Positions 16,965 through 26,042 of a DNA stretch of 64,000 nucleotides are shown piece by piece; the first letter of the stretch is position 1; every line of letters begins with the position of its first letter. The position numbers were made by a program, and so were the translations under genes. The DNA comes from Massilia sp. BJB1822 (GTDB lineage Bacteria > Pseudomonadota > Gammaproteobacteria > Burkholderiales > Burkholderiaceae_D). Location of the stretch: the NCBI RefSeq assembly GCF_013369485.1, contig NZ_JABWEB010000010.1:62001-126000 (forward strand), given 5' to 3'. The notes beneath the pieces were generated by a model. That model was not told where the DNA came from, ran no database searches, and worked only from the letters and a program-made list of their open reading frames with translations.

Positions 16965-18977
16965 ATGAACTCTCGCGTTCTGTGCGTTGCGGCGCTATTT
17001 GGCGCAATAGTTTTTCACTCACTATCCTCGGCATGGGCGGCCACGCCGTCCATACCCATTCAACACTTCTTTGAGAATCCCGAATTTAGCGGCGCCATCC
17101 TGTCGCCCAGCGGGCGTTTTCTAGCGACCAAGGTGGCTAGCCAGGGGCGGCGCCAAGGGCTGGCGGTACTCAACCTAGCCGACGGCAGCGCAGCACTGGT
17201 GGCGCAATTCGCCGATGCGGATATTGGCAACATCTCCTGGGTCAACGAGGAGCGCTTATTATTCAACTCCACCGACAAACGCATCGGCCAGGGCGATGCA
17301 CGCTATGCCCCCGGCCTGTACGCAGTGGATCGCGACGGCAAAAATTATCGCCAATTGGCGGACCGGGATGGCGCTTTTTACCAGGAGCGCAGTATCGTCA
17401 GGCTTCTGCCCTGGCATACCTATATGCTGTATCAGGACGGCGCGCAAAAATCCGATTATGTCTATGTGCGTAATCTTGAAATCAATATTCCCGGCGACCT
17501 GCGTTACGAAGGCTTGCTGCGCCTGAATACCCGTACCGGCCAAACTTCGCCGGTGAGCCGGCCAACTTATACCTCAGGCTGGCTACTTGACCAGAATGGC
17601 GAACCCCGGCTGACCTGGGGTTCGGAAAAAGGAGTCAGCTCCATTTATTTAAGCGAGGAGGCAAACGGCAAAGCCGGCTGGCGCAAGCTGGCGGAATTCG
17701 CGACCTATACCCACTCGACGACTTCCTTCACGCCACTGAGTTTTGGTCCGGACGGCGTGCTCTATGTAATCAGCCATGGAGGGAAAGACAAAGCTGCGGT
17801 GCATACTTTCGACATCGCCAAGGGCAAGGTCAACGACGCTCCTTTGATCGAGCTGGAAGGTTTCGACTTCACCGGCTACCTGATCTTTAACAAGGAGAAG
17901 CTCCTGGGCTTTCGCTACACAGGGGAATCGCGGGATACGCTATGGCTCGATTCAGACATGAAACAGATGCAGGCAGACGTCGACGCCAAGCTACGCACCA
18001 CGGTCAATCTACTGACGCTGCCGACTCAGCCGGAAACGCCAAATGTGCTCGTTACCGCCTATTCCGATCGCCAGCCGCCGGTGGTCTTCGTCTACAACCA
18101 GAAGACGAAAGCGCTGACCAAAGTCGGGGAAAGCTATAGCAAGATCAAGGCATCGGAGATGGCGCAGCGGAAGTTCATACGCTACAAGGCCCGCGATGGC
18201 TTGGAGATTCCGGCCATCCTCACCATCCCCAAGGAGAAACTGGGCGGCAAGCTGCCCCTAGTCGTGCTGGTGCATGGCGGCCCCTGGGTGCGCGGCAGCA
18301 GCTGGGGCTGGGATACCGATGCCCAGTTCCTCGCCTCGCGCGGCTATACCGTGCTGGAACCGGAATTTCGCGGCAGCGACGGTTTCGGCGCGCGCCACTT
18401 CATCGCCGGCTTTAAACAATGGGGCTTGAAGATGCAGGATGATCTCGCCGACGGCGCGCGCTGGGCCATTGCTGAGGGCATGGCCGATCCGCAGCGCATC
18501 TGCATTGCCGGCGCCAGCTATGGCGGCTATGCCACGCTGATGGGTCTGGCGCGCAATCCAGAATTGTTCAAGTGCGGCATCAACTGGGTCGGCGTCACCG
18601 ATATCCAGCTGATGTATACCGGTCACTGGAGCGCCGTCTCCGATCTGCCGGAACAATGGAAGGAATATGGCATGCCGCAGCTGATCGGCGATCCGGAAAA
18701 AGATGCCGAACAGTTGAATGCCACCTCGCCGCTGTTGCTAGCCGCGCGCATCCGCCAGCCCCTGCTGCTGGCCTATGGCGGCGCCGACCAGCGCGTGCCG
18801 ATCTACCACGGCACCAAGTTCCGCGACGCGGTGAAAGCGCATAACAAGGACGTCGAGTGGATCGAATACGCGGAGGAAGGCCATGGCTGGACCTTGCCGA
18901 AAAACCGCATCGATTTCTGGGGCCGGGTGGAGAAATTCCTCGACCGGAATATCGGCGCGGGGGCAAAAACGGAGTAA
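16965..18977 (+). CDS. S9 family peptidase (prolyl oligopeptidase family), tandem paralogue
   Basis: The 670-residue paralogue has a signal peptide (MNSRVLCVAALFGAIVFHSL) and the intact triad Ser518 (GASYGGYA), Asp in GGADQRVP and His in EEGHGW. Its first 400 residues diverge more from the preceding copy than its hydrolase domain, where long DNA stretches are the same. About 100 AT-rich bases separate it from the previous gene and no strong ribosome site precedes the ATG, so expression may differ from the overlapping pair upstream. The 5' half uses noticeably more A/T-ending codons than the copy before it. Confidence 0.92.
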   Translation: MNSRVLCVAALFGAIVFHSLSSAWAATPSIPIQHFFENPEFSGAILSPSGRFLATKVASQGRRQGLAVLNLADGSAALVAQFADADIGNISWVNEERLLFNSTDKRIGQGDARYAPGLYAVDRDGKNYRQLADRDGAFYQERSIVRLLPWHTYMLYQDGAQKSDYVYVRNLEINIPGDLRYEGLLRLNTRTGQTSPVSRPTYTSGWLLDQNGEPRLTWGSEKGVSSIYLSEEANGKAGWRKLAEFATYTHSTTSFTPLSFGPDGVLYVISHGGKDKAAVHTFDIAKGKVNDAPLIELEGFDFTGYLIFNKEKLLGFRYTGESRDTLWLDSDMKQMQADVDAKLRTTVNLLTLPTQPETPNVLVTAYSDRQPPVVFVYNQKTKALTKVGESYSKIKASEMAQRKFIRYKARDGLEIPAILTIPKEKLGGKLPLVVLVHGGPWVRGSSWGWDTDAQFLASRGYTVLEPEFRGSDGFGARHFIAGFKQWGLKMQDDLADGARWAIAEGMADPQRICIAGASYGGYATLMGLARNPELFKCGINWVGVTDIQLMYTGHWSAVSDLPEQWKEYGMPQLIGDPEKDAEQLNATSPLLLAARIRQPLLLAYGGADQRVPIYHGTKFRDAVKAHNKDVEWIEYAEEGHGWTLPKNRIDFWGRVEKFLDRNIGAGAKTE

Positions 18978-19012
18978 GCTGGCGGCTCCGTCAAGCACTG
19001 GGAGGAAAGAGC

Positions 19013-20227
19013 ATGGGATCGGGAAAAATTCTGGTGGCGCAGGGGGGCGGGCCGACCGCCGTCATCAACCAGTCGCTGGTGGGCGTGGCGCTGGAAGCAC
19101 GCCGCTTCCGCGAGGTGACGCGGGTTTATGGCGCCCAGTTCGGGGTGCGCGGCATCGTCAACGAAGATTTTCTCGACCTGACCCAGGAAACCAGCAATAA
19201 CCTGGAGCTGGTGGCGGCCACGCCCTCTTCTGCCCTCGGCTCCACGCGCGACAAGCCCGATCTGAAATACTGCGAAGAGATTTTCAAGGTGCTGCGCGCG
19301 CATGAGATCGAGCATTTCTTTTACATCGGCGGCAACGACTCCTCGGACACGGTGCGCATCGTCAGCGAGCAGGCGCGCGCGGCCGGCTATCCGCTGCGCG
19401 CCATCCATATCCCCAAGACCATCGACAACGACCTGGTCGGCAACGACCACACGCCCGGCTTCCCCTCAGCCGCGCGCTTCGTGGCCCAGGCTTTCGCCGG
19501 CGCCAATCTGGACAACGCTTCCCTGCCCGGCGTGTATGTGGGCGTGGTGATGGGCCGCCATGCGGGCTTTCTCACGGCCGCTTCCGCGCTCGGCAAGAAG
19601 TTCCCGGACGATGGGCCGCACTTGATCTATCTGCCCGAGCGCGTGTTCTCGCTCGATAGCTTCCTGGCCGATGTGAAAGCCATGTACGAGAAGCACGGGC
19701 GCTGCGTGATCGCGGTGTCGGAAGGCATCCACGACGCGTCGGGCGAGCCGATCGCCACCTTGCTGGCCAAAGAGGTCGAACGCGATGCGCACGGCAATGT
19801 GCAGCTGTCCGGCACGGGCGCGCTGGCCGACCTGCTGTGCGACGAGATCCGGGCCAAGCTGGGCATCAAGCGCGTGCGCGGCGACACCTTCGGCTATCTG
19901 CAGCGCTCCTTCATCGGCTGCGTGTCGGACGTGGACCAGCGCGAAGCGCGCGAAGTGGGCGAAAAGGCCGTGCAATTTGCCATGTGGGGCGGACGTGATG
20001 GCTCGGTGGCGATCCGCCGCACCGGCTTCTACTCGGTCGATTACGATCTGCTGCCGCTGGAAGCGGTGGCGGGCAAGACGCGCACGATGGAGGATGAATT
20101 CATCGCCGCCAGCGGCACCGACATCACCGACGCCTTCCGCCTCTACCTGCGGCCCCTGCTCGGCTCCGGCATGCCCGACGCCTTCCGCCTGCGCCCGGCG
20201 CCGGTGCCGAAGATTCTCAAGCGCTAG
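19013..20227 (+). CDS. 6-phosphofructokinase, pyrophosphate-dependent type
   Basis: The 404-residue enzyme interconverts fructose 6-phosphate and fructose 1,6-bisphosphate. The phosphate-donor site has GGNDSSDT, with Asp where ATP enzymes have Gly, and PKTIDND, with Lys in place of the ATP-type Gly; both residues mark PPi use. GVVMGRHAGF and the substrate-binding ISEGIH-like VSEGIHD are present. The ATG at 19013 follows GGAGG by 7 bases; an upstream extension of the frame runs into the preceding peptidase gene and is rejected. Its 3' end overlaps the convergent HigA-like gene by 11 bases. Confidence 0.93.
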   Translation: MGSGKILVAQGGGPTAVINQSLVGVALEARRFREVTRVYGAQFGVRGIVNEDFLDLTQETSNNLELVAATPSSALGSTRDKPDLKYCEEIFKVLRAHEIEHFFYIGGNDSSDTVRIVSEQARAAGYPLRAIHIPKTIDNDLVGNDHTPGFPSAARFVAQAFAGANLDNASLPGVYVGVVMGRHAGFLTAASALGKKFPDDGPHLIYLPERVFSLDSFLADVKAMYEKHGRCVIAVSEGIHDASGEPIATLLAKEVERDAHGNVQLSGTGALADLLCDEIRAKLGIKRVRGDTFGYLQRSFIGCVSDVDQREAREVGEKAVQFAMWGGRDGSVAIRRTGFYSVDYDLLPLEAVAGKTRTMEDEFIAASGTDITDAFRLYLRPLLGSGMPDAFRLRPAPVPKILKR

Positions 20228-20558
20228 CCCAGGCAGCGATCTGCTCGTCGGAAGGATAGTCCACGCCTTCCGGCAGAGGCAGGGCAAAATCGTAGGGAAT
20301 CAGCTTCAGGCCGCGCATGGCTTTGCGGGCCGTGGCCAGTTCATACATCGATTGCAAGGACAGCCAGGACTCGGCCGAGCGGCCGAGCACTTTTTCCAGC
20401 CGTATCGCCAGCTCCCCCGTTATACATCTCTCCTCCGCGATCAAGGCATTGAGTTCGCTCAATGGAATCTCCAGACGCGAGGCCAATTCCGCAACGTCAA
20501 GTGGGCCTCGTTCGATATAGGACAGCCTTAAATATTCTCCCGGGTGCATAGTAACCAT
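20217..20558 (-). CDS. HigA-like antitoxin / XRE-type regulator without an adjacent toxin
   Basis: The 113-residue protein starts VTMHPGEYLRLSYIERG, the HPGE opening of HigA-family addiction-module antidotes, followed by a helix-turn-helix (DVAELASRLEIPLSELNALI) and the usual GRSAESWLSLQSMYEL. Its C-terminal extension of about 30 residues is longer than in minimal HigA. GGAGAGGTGG precedes the ATG. HigB would normally be encoded just upstream (20559-20794), but that stretch has no RelE-like frame, so the protein is an orphan or acts on a distant partner. It ends inside the last codons of the convergent phosphofructokinase gene. Confidence 0.82.
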   Translation of the reverse strand: MVTMHPGEYLRLSYIERGPLDVAELASRLEIPLSELNALIAEERCITGELAIRLEKVLGRSAESWLSLQSMYELATARKAMRGLKLIPYDFALPLPEGVDYPSDEQIAAWASA

Positions 20559-20727
20559 GTCGCCACCTCTCCTATAGGGAATCAGTTACTTCACCTTAGG
20601 TATGCCCCGAAAGCATGTCAAGCAGACGCGAGAACACCAAAAAATTCCTGGTGGCGCCTGACTTTCAAGGTGGACCGGGCCGGGCATGGCGTCGTTAGCG
20701 AGCTGAGTATCGAAAGCACGAGGCGAT

Positions 20728-20766
20728 AAAAAAGGCGAAGCATGCAGCACATGCCCCGCCTTTTTT
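20728..20766 (-). terminator. Intrinsic terminator downstream of purM
   Basis: An imperfect stem built from AAAAAAGGCG and CGCCTTTTTT, with inner GCATG / CATGC arms, ends on the minus strand in six T. It lies 29 bases beyond the purM stop. The symmetric A/T flanks would let it act in both directions. The remaining stretch up to the HigA-like gene (20559-20727) holds nothing I can name. Confidence 0.8.
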
Positions 20767-20794
20767 AACTGGGCTGCGCGCGGCAGCCGCCGGG

Positions 20795-21835
20795 TCAGAC
20801 CACGATGGTCTGGTGTTCGCCTTCCTTGCGGGCGCGGATGGTGCCGATGCGGCTGACGGTTTCGCCGGCAGCGCTCAGCTGGGCGATGGCGGCGTCGGCG
20901 TTGTCGGCCGAGACGATCACCGTCATGCCGATGCCGCAGTTGAAGACGCGGTGCATTTCGGCGTCGGCCACGCCGCCATGTTCCTGCAGCCATTTGAACA
21001 GCGGCGGCATGGTCCAGGAGGAGCCGTCCAGTTCCGCAGTCAGGTTATCGGCCAGTACGCGCGGGATGTTTTCCACCAGGCCGCCACCGGTAATGTGCAC
21101 CAGGCCTTTGACTTCCATCGCTTCCATCAGCGCCAGCAGCGGCTTGACGTAGATGCGGGTCGGTTCCATCAGCACGTCGGCCAGCTTGCGGCCGTGGAAG
21201 TCGGCGTCCAGGTCGGGCTTGGCGACTTCGATAATCTTGCGCACCAGCGAGTAGCCGTTGGAGTGGGCGCCGGACGAGGCCAGGCCCAGCACCACGTCGC
21301 CGGGGGCGATCTTGGTGCCGTCGATCAGTTTCGATTTTTCCACCGCGCCGACGGCGAAGCCGGCCAGGTCGTATTCGCCGGCCGGGTACATGCTCGGCAT
21401 CTCGGCCGTTTCGCCGCCGATCAGGGCGCAGCCGGAACGTTCGCAACCGAGGGCGATGCCCTTGATCACGTCGGTGGCAATGGCCACATCGAGCTTGCCG
21501 CAGGCGAAATAGTCGAGGAAGAACAGCGGCTCGGCGCCCTGCACCAGGATGTCGTTGACGCTCATGGCCACCAGGTCGATGCCCACGGTGTCGTGGCGGT
21601 TCAGCTCAAAAGCCAGTTTCAGCTTGGTGCCCACGCCGTCGGTGCCGGACACCAGAACGGGCTCCTTGAACTTCTTGCTGATCTCGAACAGCGCGCCGAA
21701 ACCGCCGATGCCGCCCATTACGCCTTCGCGCAGGGTGCGCTTGGCAAAGGGCTTGATCGCTTCAACTAAGGCGTCACCTGCGTCGATATCGACGCCGGCG
21801 TCACGGTAGGACAGGGAAACATTAGGTTGGCTCAT
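20795..21835 (-). CDS. purM: Phosphoribosylformylglycinamidine cyclo-ligase (AIR synthetase)
   Basis: The 346-residue cytosolic enzyme performs the ATP-dependent ring closure of FGAM to AIR in purine synthesis. Its start [20 protein letters not shown], the [12 protein letters not shown] substrate loop, [16 protein letters not shown] and the C-terminal VFNCGIGM are characteristic. Length is normal. It is transcribed alone, divergently from the AI-2E-family permease, and ends in the terminator at 20728-20766. Confidence 0.97.
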   Translation of the reverse strand: MSQPNVSLSYRDAGVDIDAGDALVEAIKPFAKRTLREGVMGGIGGFGALFEISKKFKEPVLVSGTDGVGTKLKLAFELNRHDTVGIDLVAMSVNDILVQGAEPLFFLDYFACGKLDVAIATDVIKGIALGCERSGCALIGGETAEMPSMYPAGEYDLAGFAVGAVEKSKLIDGTKIAPGDVVLGLASSGAHSNGYSLVRKIIEVAKPDLDADFHGRKLADVLMEPTRIYVKPLLALMEAMEVKGLVHITGGGLVENIPRVLADNLTAELDGSSWTMPPLFKWLQEHGGVADAEMHRVFNCGIGMTVIVSADNADAAIAQLSAAGETVSRIGTIRARKEGEHQTIVV

Positions 21836-21918
21836 GGTGTATTTCGCAGCGGAGGCGGTAAAATAGAAAGCGGTGCCCGTTCCGCGCCGCGCAAGACGCG
21901 AAATTGGGTAAGTCCGCT

Positions 21919-21927
21919 ATTCTAGCA
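21919..21927 (-). promoter_or_regulatory. Extended -10 promoter of purM
   Basis: On the minus strand TGCTAGAAT gives a TG-extended -10 with TAGAAT at 21919-21924. No good -35 lies 17 bases upstream, which is common for extended -10 promoters. A transcript would start near 21912, about 77 bases before the purM ATG. No obvious PurR operator was found. Confidence 0.4.
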
Positions 21928-21974
21928 AAACACCCGGTCCAACTGCCTTTTTTCACAGAAATTCCACCCTGTCC

Positions 21975-23057
21975 ATGCCATTTCCCCTCAGCTCAGAACA
22001 AAAACAAACGGCATTCTGGGTCGCGGTCTGGCTGGGTTTCCTCTTCCTGCTGATCACATTGGGGCCGGTGCTGACGCCTTTCCTGGCCGCCGCCATCATC
22101 GGCTACGCCCTGAATCCAGGCGTGGACCGGCTCGACCGCCTGCGCTTCGGCCGCTTCCAGATGCCGCGCGCGCTGTCGGTCGCCCTGGTCATGCTGGTCT
22201 TTTTTGCCGCGATTATCGCCCTGGTGCTGATCGTGCTGCCGGTGCTGGAAAAGGAGATTCCCCTGCTGAAGGCGGCCATCCCCGCCTTCCTCGCCAAATT
22301 GAACGACCTGCTGGGGCCGCGCCTGCACGAAATGGGCGTCAAAGTGCGCCTGGACTCGACCGGCATTCGCCGCATCGTCAGCGAACAGATGGCCTCCAGC
22401 GGCGACCAGATCTGGAGTTCCATCCTCGATTCGGCCCGCGTCGGCGGCACAGCGGTGCTGGGCTGGCTGGCCATGCTGGCCCTGATCCCTGTGGCCCTGT
22501 TCTACCTGCTGCTGGACTGGCACCCGATGCTGGCGCGCATCGCCGGCGCCGTGCCGCGGCGCTGGATCGGCAGCACCCTGACCATGGCCGAGGAGGCTGA
22601 TACCCTGCTGGCCCAGTACCTGCGCGGCCAGCTGCTGGTGATGCTGGTCATGGCCGTGTACTACTCGGTGGGCCTGACGATTGCCGGTTTCGAGGTGGCG
22701 CTGCCGGTCGGCATTTTGACCGGCCTGCTGATCTTCATCCCCTACCTGGGCTTCGGCCTGGGCCTGCTGCTGGCGCTGATGTCGGCCATGCTGCAGTTCA
22801 GCGACTGGAGCGGCCTGATCGCCGTCGCCATCATCTACGGCAGCGGCCAGATCCTCGAGGGCTTCTTCCTCACGCCGCGCCTGGTGGGCGAGCGCATCGG
22901 CCTCAATCCGCTAGCCGTGATCTTCGCCCTGCTCGCCTTCGGCCAGCTGTTCGGCTTCGTCGGCGTGCTGCTGGCGCTGCCCGCTTCAGCCCTGCTGATG
23001 GTCGCTTTCCGCCATCTGCGCCGCCACTACCTGGGCAGCAGCTTTTATAATGCATGA
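21975..23057 (+). CDS. AI-2E family (PerM/YdiK-like) membrane protein
   Basis: This 360-residue inner-membrane protein has about eight hydrophobic segments: two at the N-terminus (about 12-50), one near 62-88, then a cytoplasmic or periplasmic domain (about 95-150), and a C-terminal group. The signature PYLGFGLGLLLAL near residue 258 and the region GQILEGFFLTPRLVGERIGLNPL are typical. Family members include TqsA-like exporters and Na+/H+ antiporters, so the cargo cannot be assigned. It is followed by hda after 45 bases. Confidence 0.9.
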   Translation: MPFPLSSEQKQTAFWVAVWLGFLFLLITLGPVLTPFLAAAIIGYALNPGVDRLDRLRFGRFQMPRALSVALVMLVFFAAIIALVLIVLPVLEKEIPLLKAAIPAFLAKLNDLLGPRLHEMGVKVRLDSTGIRRIVSEQMASSGDQIWSSILDSARVGGTAVLGWLAMLALIPVALFYLLLDWHPMLARIAGAVPRRWIGSTLTMAEEADTLLAQYLRGQLLVMLVMAVYYSVGLTIAGFEVALPVGILTGLLIFIPYLGFGLGLLLALMSAMLQFSDWSGLIAVAIIYGSGQILEGFFLTPRLVGERIGLNPLAVIFALLAFGQLFGFVGVLLALPASALLMVAFRHLRRHYLGSSFYNA

Positions 23058-23102
23058 TGTGATGGACAAAAACGTTATGCAAAAGGAAACAGGGCGGCGG
23101 GC

Positions 23103-23771
23103 ATGAAACAACTGGTGCTGGATCTGGGCGCCGAGCCGGTGCACACCCTCGAGTCCTTCGAGGTGGGACGCAATGCGGAAGTGGCGGCGCTGATGCGCCA
23201 ATTCGCGGACCGGACGTCGCCCGAGCATTTCGCCTATCTGTGGGGCGAGATCGGCGCAGGCAAAAGCCACCTGCTGAAGGCGCTCGCCTCGACCGAGCGG
23301 GCGCGCTACATCTCGCCTTTCTCGATCGAGACGGAATTCCTGTATTCGCCGGAAGTGGACCTGTACCTGCTGGACGACTGCGAAAAACTGTCGCCGGTGG
23401 CGCAGATCGACGCTTTCGCCCTGTTCAACGAAATCCGCGCCAACCAGGCGTTCATGGTGTGCAGCGGCGCGGTGGCGCCGGCCGTGCTGCCGGTGCGCGA
23501 AGATCTGCGCACGCGCATGGGCTGGGGTCTGATCTACCAGATCCATGGCCTGACCGACGACGAGAAGGTGGCCGCCCTGAGCCAGGCTGCCGCCGCCCGC
23601 GGCTTGACGCTGTCGCCCGGCGTGTTACCCTATTTGCTGTCCCATTTCCGGCGCGATATGCGTTCGCTCTCGGCGATGCTGGACTCCCTCGACCAATATT
23701 CCCTGGAGACCCAACGTCCAATCACCTTGCCGCTGCTGCGCGAGTGGTTGCAGGCGGAGGCAAAAGAATGA
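23103..23771 (+). CDS. hda: Hda, regulatory inactivator of DnaA
   Basis: The 222-residue AAA+ protein resembles DnaA domain III. It opens MKQLVLDLG, a probable sliding-clamp-binding motif (Q-L-x-L-D-L), and has Walker A GEIGAGKSH at 48-56, the Walker B-like LYLLDDCEKL and an arginine-rich sensor 2 region near FRRDMRSLSAMLD. Hda bound to the DNA-loaded clamp promotes hydrolysis of DnaA-ATP and so limits replication initiation. Its stop overlaps the start of the HAD gene by four bases. The hda-HAD-pcnB-folK order is typical of Oxalobacteraceae. Confidence 0.92.
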   Translation: MKQLVLDLGAEPVHTLESFEVGRNAEVAALMRQFADRTSPEHFAYLWGEIGAGKSHLLKALASTERARYISPFSIETEFLYSPEVDLYLLDDCEKLSPVAQIDAFALFNEIRANQAFMVCSGAVAPAVLPVREDLRTRMGWGLIYQIHGLTDDEKVAALSQAAAARGLTLSPGVLPYLLSHFRRDMRSLSAMLDSLDQYSLETQRPITLPLLREWLQAEAKE

Positions 23772-24442
23772 CCAAACTGGCCCTGTTCGACCTCGATCAT
23801 ACTTTGCTGCCCATAGACTCGGACTACGAGTGGGGCCAATTCCTGTGCCGCATCGGCGCGGTGGACGCGGCCGAATTCGGCCGCCGCAACGACGCCTTCT
23901 TCGCCCAGTACCAGGCCGGCACGCTGGACCCGGTGGAATACCTGGAATTCTCGCTCGGCACCCTGGCCGCCTTCGAACCGGCACGCCTGGCCGCGATGCA
24001 GCAGCAGTTCATGGACGAGGTGATTCTGCCCGCCATCCGCCCCGCCGCGCGCGCCCTGCTGCAACAGCACCTGGATGCGGGCGACCTGGTATGCATCGTC
24101 ACCGCCACCAACCATTTCGTGACGGCGCCCATCGCCAAAGCCTTCGGCGTGGAGCATCTGATTGCCGCCATGCCGGAAACGGCCGGCGACGGCCGCCTCA
24201 CCGGTCGCCTGCTCGGCACGCCGACCCAGGGCGAGGGCAAGATCGTGCACACCAAGGCCTGGCTGGAAAAGATGGGCAAGACGCTGGAAAGCTTCGACAC
24301 CGTCTACTTCTACAGCGATTCGCATAACGACCTGCCCTTGCTGTCCATCGTCAGCCATCCCGTAGCGACCAACCCCAACGCCAAGCTGTCCACGCACGCT
24401 GCCGCACAAGGCTGGCCTTCACTCCATCTATTCAATGATTAA
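23768..24442 (+). CDS. HAD-IB family phosphatase (SerB-like subfamily)
   Basis: The 224-residue cytosolic protein has HAD motif I FDLDHTLLP with D8 and D10, a helical cap, motif II around VTATNHFV, and motif III/IV YFYSDSHNDLPLL with the paired acidic residues. The HAD-IB subfamily includes phosphoserine phosphatases and histidinol-phosphatases; the substrate here is not fixed by sequence. The ATG at 23768 overlaps the hda stop, and the 3' end overlaps pcnB by 8 bases. Confidence 0.88.
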   Translation: MTKLALFDLDHTLLPIDSDYEWGQFLCRIGAVDAAEFGRRNDAFFAQYQAGTLDPVEYLEFSLGTLAAFEPARLAAMQQQFMDEVILPAIRPAARALLQQHLDAGDLVCIVTATNHFVTAPIAKAFGVEHLIAAMPETAGDGRLTGRLLGTPTQGEGKIVHTKAWLEKMGKTLESFDTVYFYSDSHNDLPLLSIVSHPVATNPNAKLSTHAAAQGWPSLHLFND

Positions 24443-26042
24443 GAAATTCATCCGTAAAATCCTGGGCGTCAAAGGCAAGAAAGCGCGCAATACCAGCGAG
24501 CCGAATGTGCTGGGTCCAAAACAGCATGGCATCGATCCCAAGCTGCTGTCCTCGAACGCCGTGCGCGTCACCAGCACCTTGCAGGAAGCCGGCTTCGAAG
24601 CCTTCGTGGTGGGCGGCGCCGTGCGCGACCTGCTGCTGAACGTCAAACCCAAAGACTTCGACATCGCCACCAATGCCACGCCGGAGCAGGTCAAGCGCCT
24701 GTTCCGCCGCGCCTTCATCATCGGCAAGCGCTTCCAGATCGTGCACGTGATGTTCGGCCAGGATCTGCTGGAAGTGACGACTTTCCGCGGCACCGCCGCC
24801 GCCAACGCGCCCAAGGACGAACATGGCCGCGTCCTGCGCGACAACACCTTCGGCTCGCAGGCGGAAGACGCGGAACGGCGCGACTTCACCATCAACGCCA
24901 TGTACTACAACCCGGCCACCCAGGAAGTGCTGGACTACCACGGCGGCATCGAGGATATCCGCGCCAAGACCCTGCGCATCATCGGCGTGCCGGAAGCGCG
25001 CTACCGCGAAGACCCGGTGCGCATGCTGCGCGTGGTGCGCTTTGCCGCCAAGCTGAAATTCCAGATCGAACCCACCACGGCCGAGCCGATCCGCGTGATG
25101 GCGCCGCTGATCAACAATGTGCCGGCCGCGCGCGTGTTCGACGAGATGCTGAAGCTGCTGATGAGCGGCCAGGCCCTGGCTTGCCTGCAGCAGCTGCGCA
25201 AGGAAGGCCTGCATCACGGCCTGCTGCCGCTGCTGGATGTGGTGCTGGAACAGCCGCTGGGCATCAAGTTCGTGACGCTGGCGCTGGATTCGACCGACCG
25301 CCGCATCGCGGCCGGCAAGACGGTGTCGCCGGGCTTCCTGTTCGCCTCCCTGCTGTGGCACCAGGTGCTGGAAAAATGGACGGCTTACCAGGCGGCGGGC
25401 GAGTTCCCGATTCCGGGCCTGCATCTGGCGGCCGACGACGTGCTCGATTCGCAGACCGAGAAGCTGGCCCTGCAGCGTAAGATCGGCTCCGATATGCGCG
25501 ACATCTGGGCCATGCAGCCGCGCTTCGAGCGCCGCAACGGCAAAAATCCTTACAAGCTGCTGGAGCATCTGCGCTTCCGCGCCGGCTACGACTTCCTGCT
25601 GCTGCGTTGCGCCTCGGGCGAGATCGACGCCGAGCTGGGCGAGTGGTGGACCGCCTTCTACGAGGGCGACGAGATCACCCGCGCCGACCTGGTGGCGAAT
25701 GTGGGCAGCGGCAATGGTCCGAAGCGCAAGCGCGCGCCGCGCCGTGGTCCGCCTAAAGCCCACGGCGAGCAGGCCGAGGGCGGCGAGTTCGCTGAAGGCT
25801 CCGCGCCAAATGAATCCGAAGGCGAAGCGGGCGAGCGCCCTGCTCCGCGTTCGCGCCGCCGCAGCGGTGCTGCGGCTGGCGCTGACGACAGCGCTGCCGC
25901 CGAAGCATCCTTCGACGGCGAAGGTGAAGGCGCTGAAGCCGGCGAAGGCAGCGAAGGTGCGCCGCGCAAGCGCCGCCGCCGCGGCCCGCGTCGCAGCGGC
26001 GAAGCACGCTCCCCGCAGGGCGGCGAATCGTCCGGCGAATGA
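24435..26042 (+). CDS. pcnB: Poly(A) polymerase I
   Basis: The nucleotidyltransferase core of this 535-residue protein (about 45-200) shows VVGGAVRDLLL with the catalytic KDFDIATNATP acidic pair and RRDFTINAMYYNP, in the PcnB rather than CCA-enzyme arrangement. PcnB adds 3' poly(A) tails that speed RNA decay and control plasmid antisense RNAs. After about residue 420 comes a low-complexity tail alternating acidic blocks with Arg/Lys clusters such as RKRRRRGPRRSG, probably disordered and RNA-interacting. It overlaps the genes on both sides by a few bases. Confidence 0.93.
   Translation: MIKKFIRKILGVKGKKARNTSEPNVLGPKQHGIDPKLLSSNAVRVTSTLQEAGFEAFVVGGAVRDLLLNVKPKDFDIATNATPEQVKRLFRRAFIIGKRFQIVHVMFGQDLLEVTTFRGTAAANAPKDEHGRVLRDNTFGSQAEDAERRDFTINAMYYNPATQEVLDYHGGIEDIRAKTLRIIGVPEARYREDPVRMLRVVRFAAKLKFQIEPTTAEPIRVMAPLINNVPAARVFDEMLKLLMSGQALACLQQLRKEGLHHGLLPLLDVVLEQPLGIKFVTLALDSTDRRIAAGKTVSPGFLFASLLWHQVLEKWTAYQAAGEFPIPGLHLAADDVLDSQTEKLALQRKIGSDMRDIWAMQPRFERRNGKNPYKLLEHLRFRAGYDFLLLRCASGEIDAELGEWWTAFYEGDEITRADLVANVGSGNGPKRKRAPRRGPPKAHGEQAEGGEFAEGSAPNESEGEAGERPAPRSRRRSGAAAGADDSAAAEASFDGEGEGAEAGEGSEGAPRKRRRRGPRRSGEARSPQGGESSGE

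Noticed and set aside
18857-19012. Longer start for the phosphofructokinase
   Set aside because: It would lie inside the preceding peptidase gene in another frame; the ATG at 19013 has GGAGG at ideal distance and matches the family N-terminus.
20559-20794. Search for a HigB/RelE toxin next to the HigA-like gene
   Set aside because: No frame of suitable length or RelE-like sequence exists there; the stretch holds the purM terminator and otherwise nothing recognisable.
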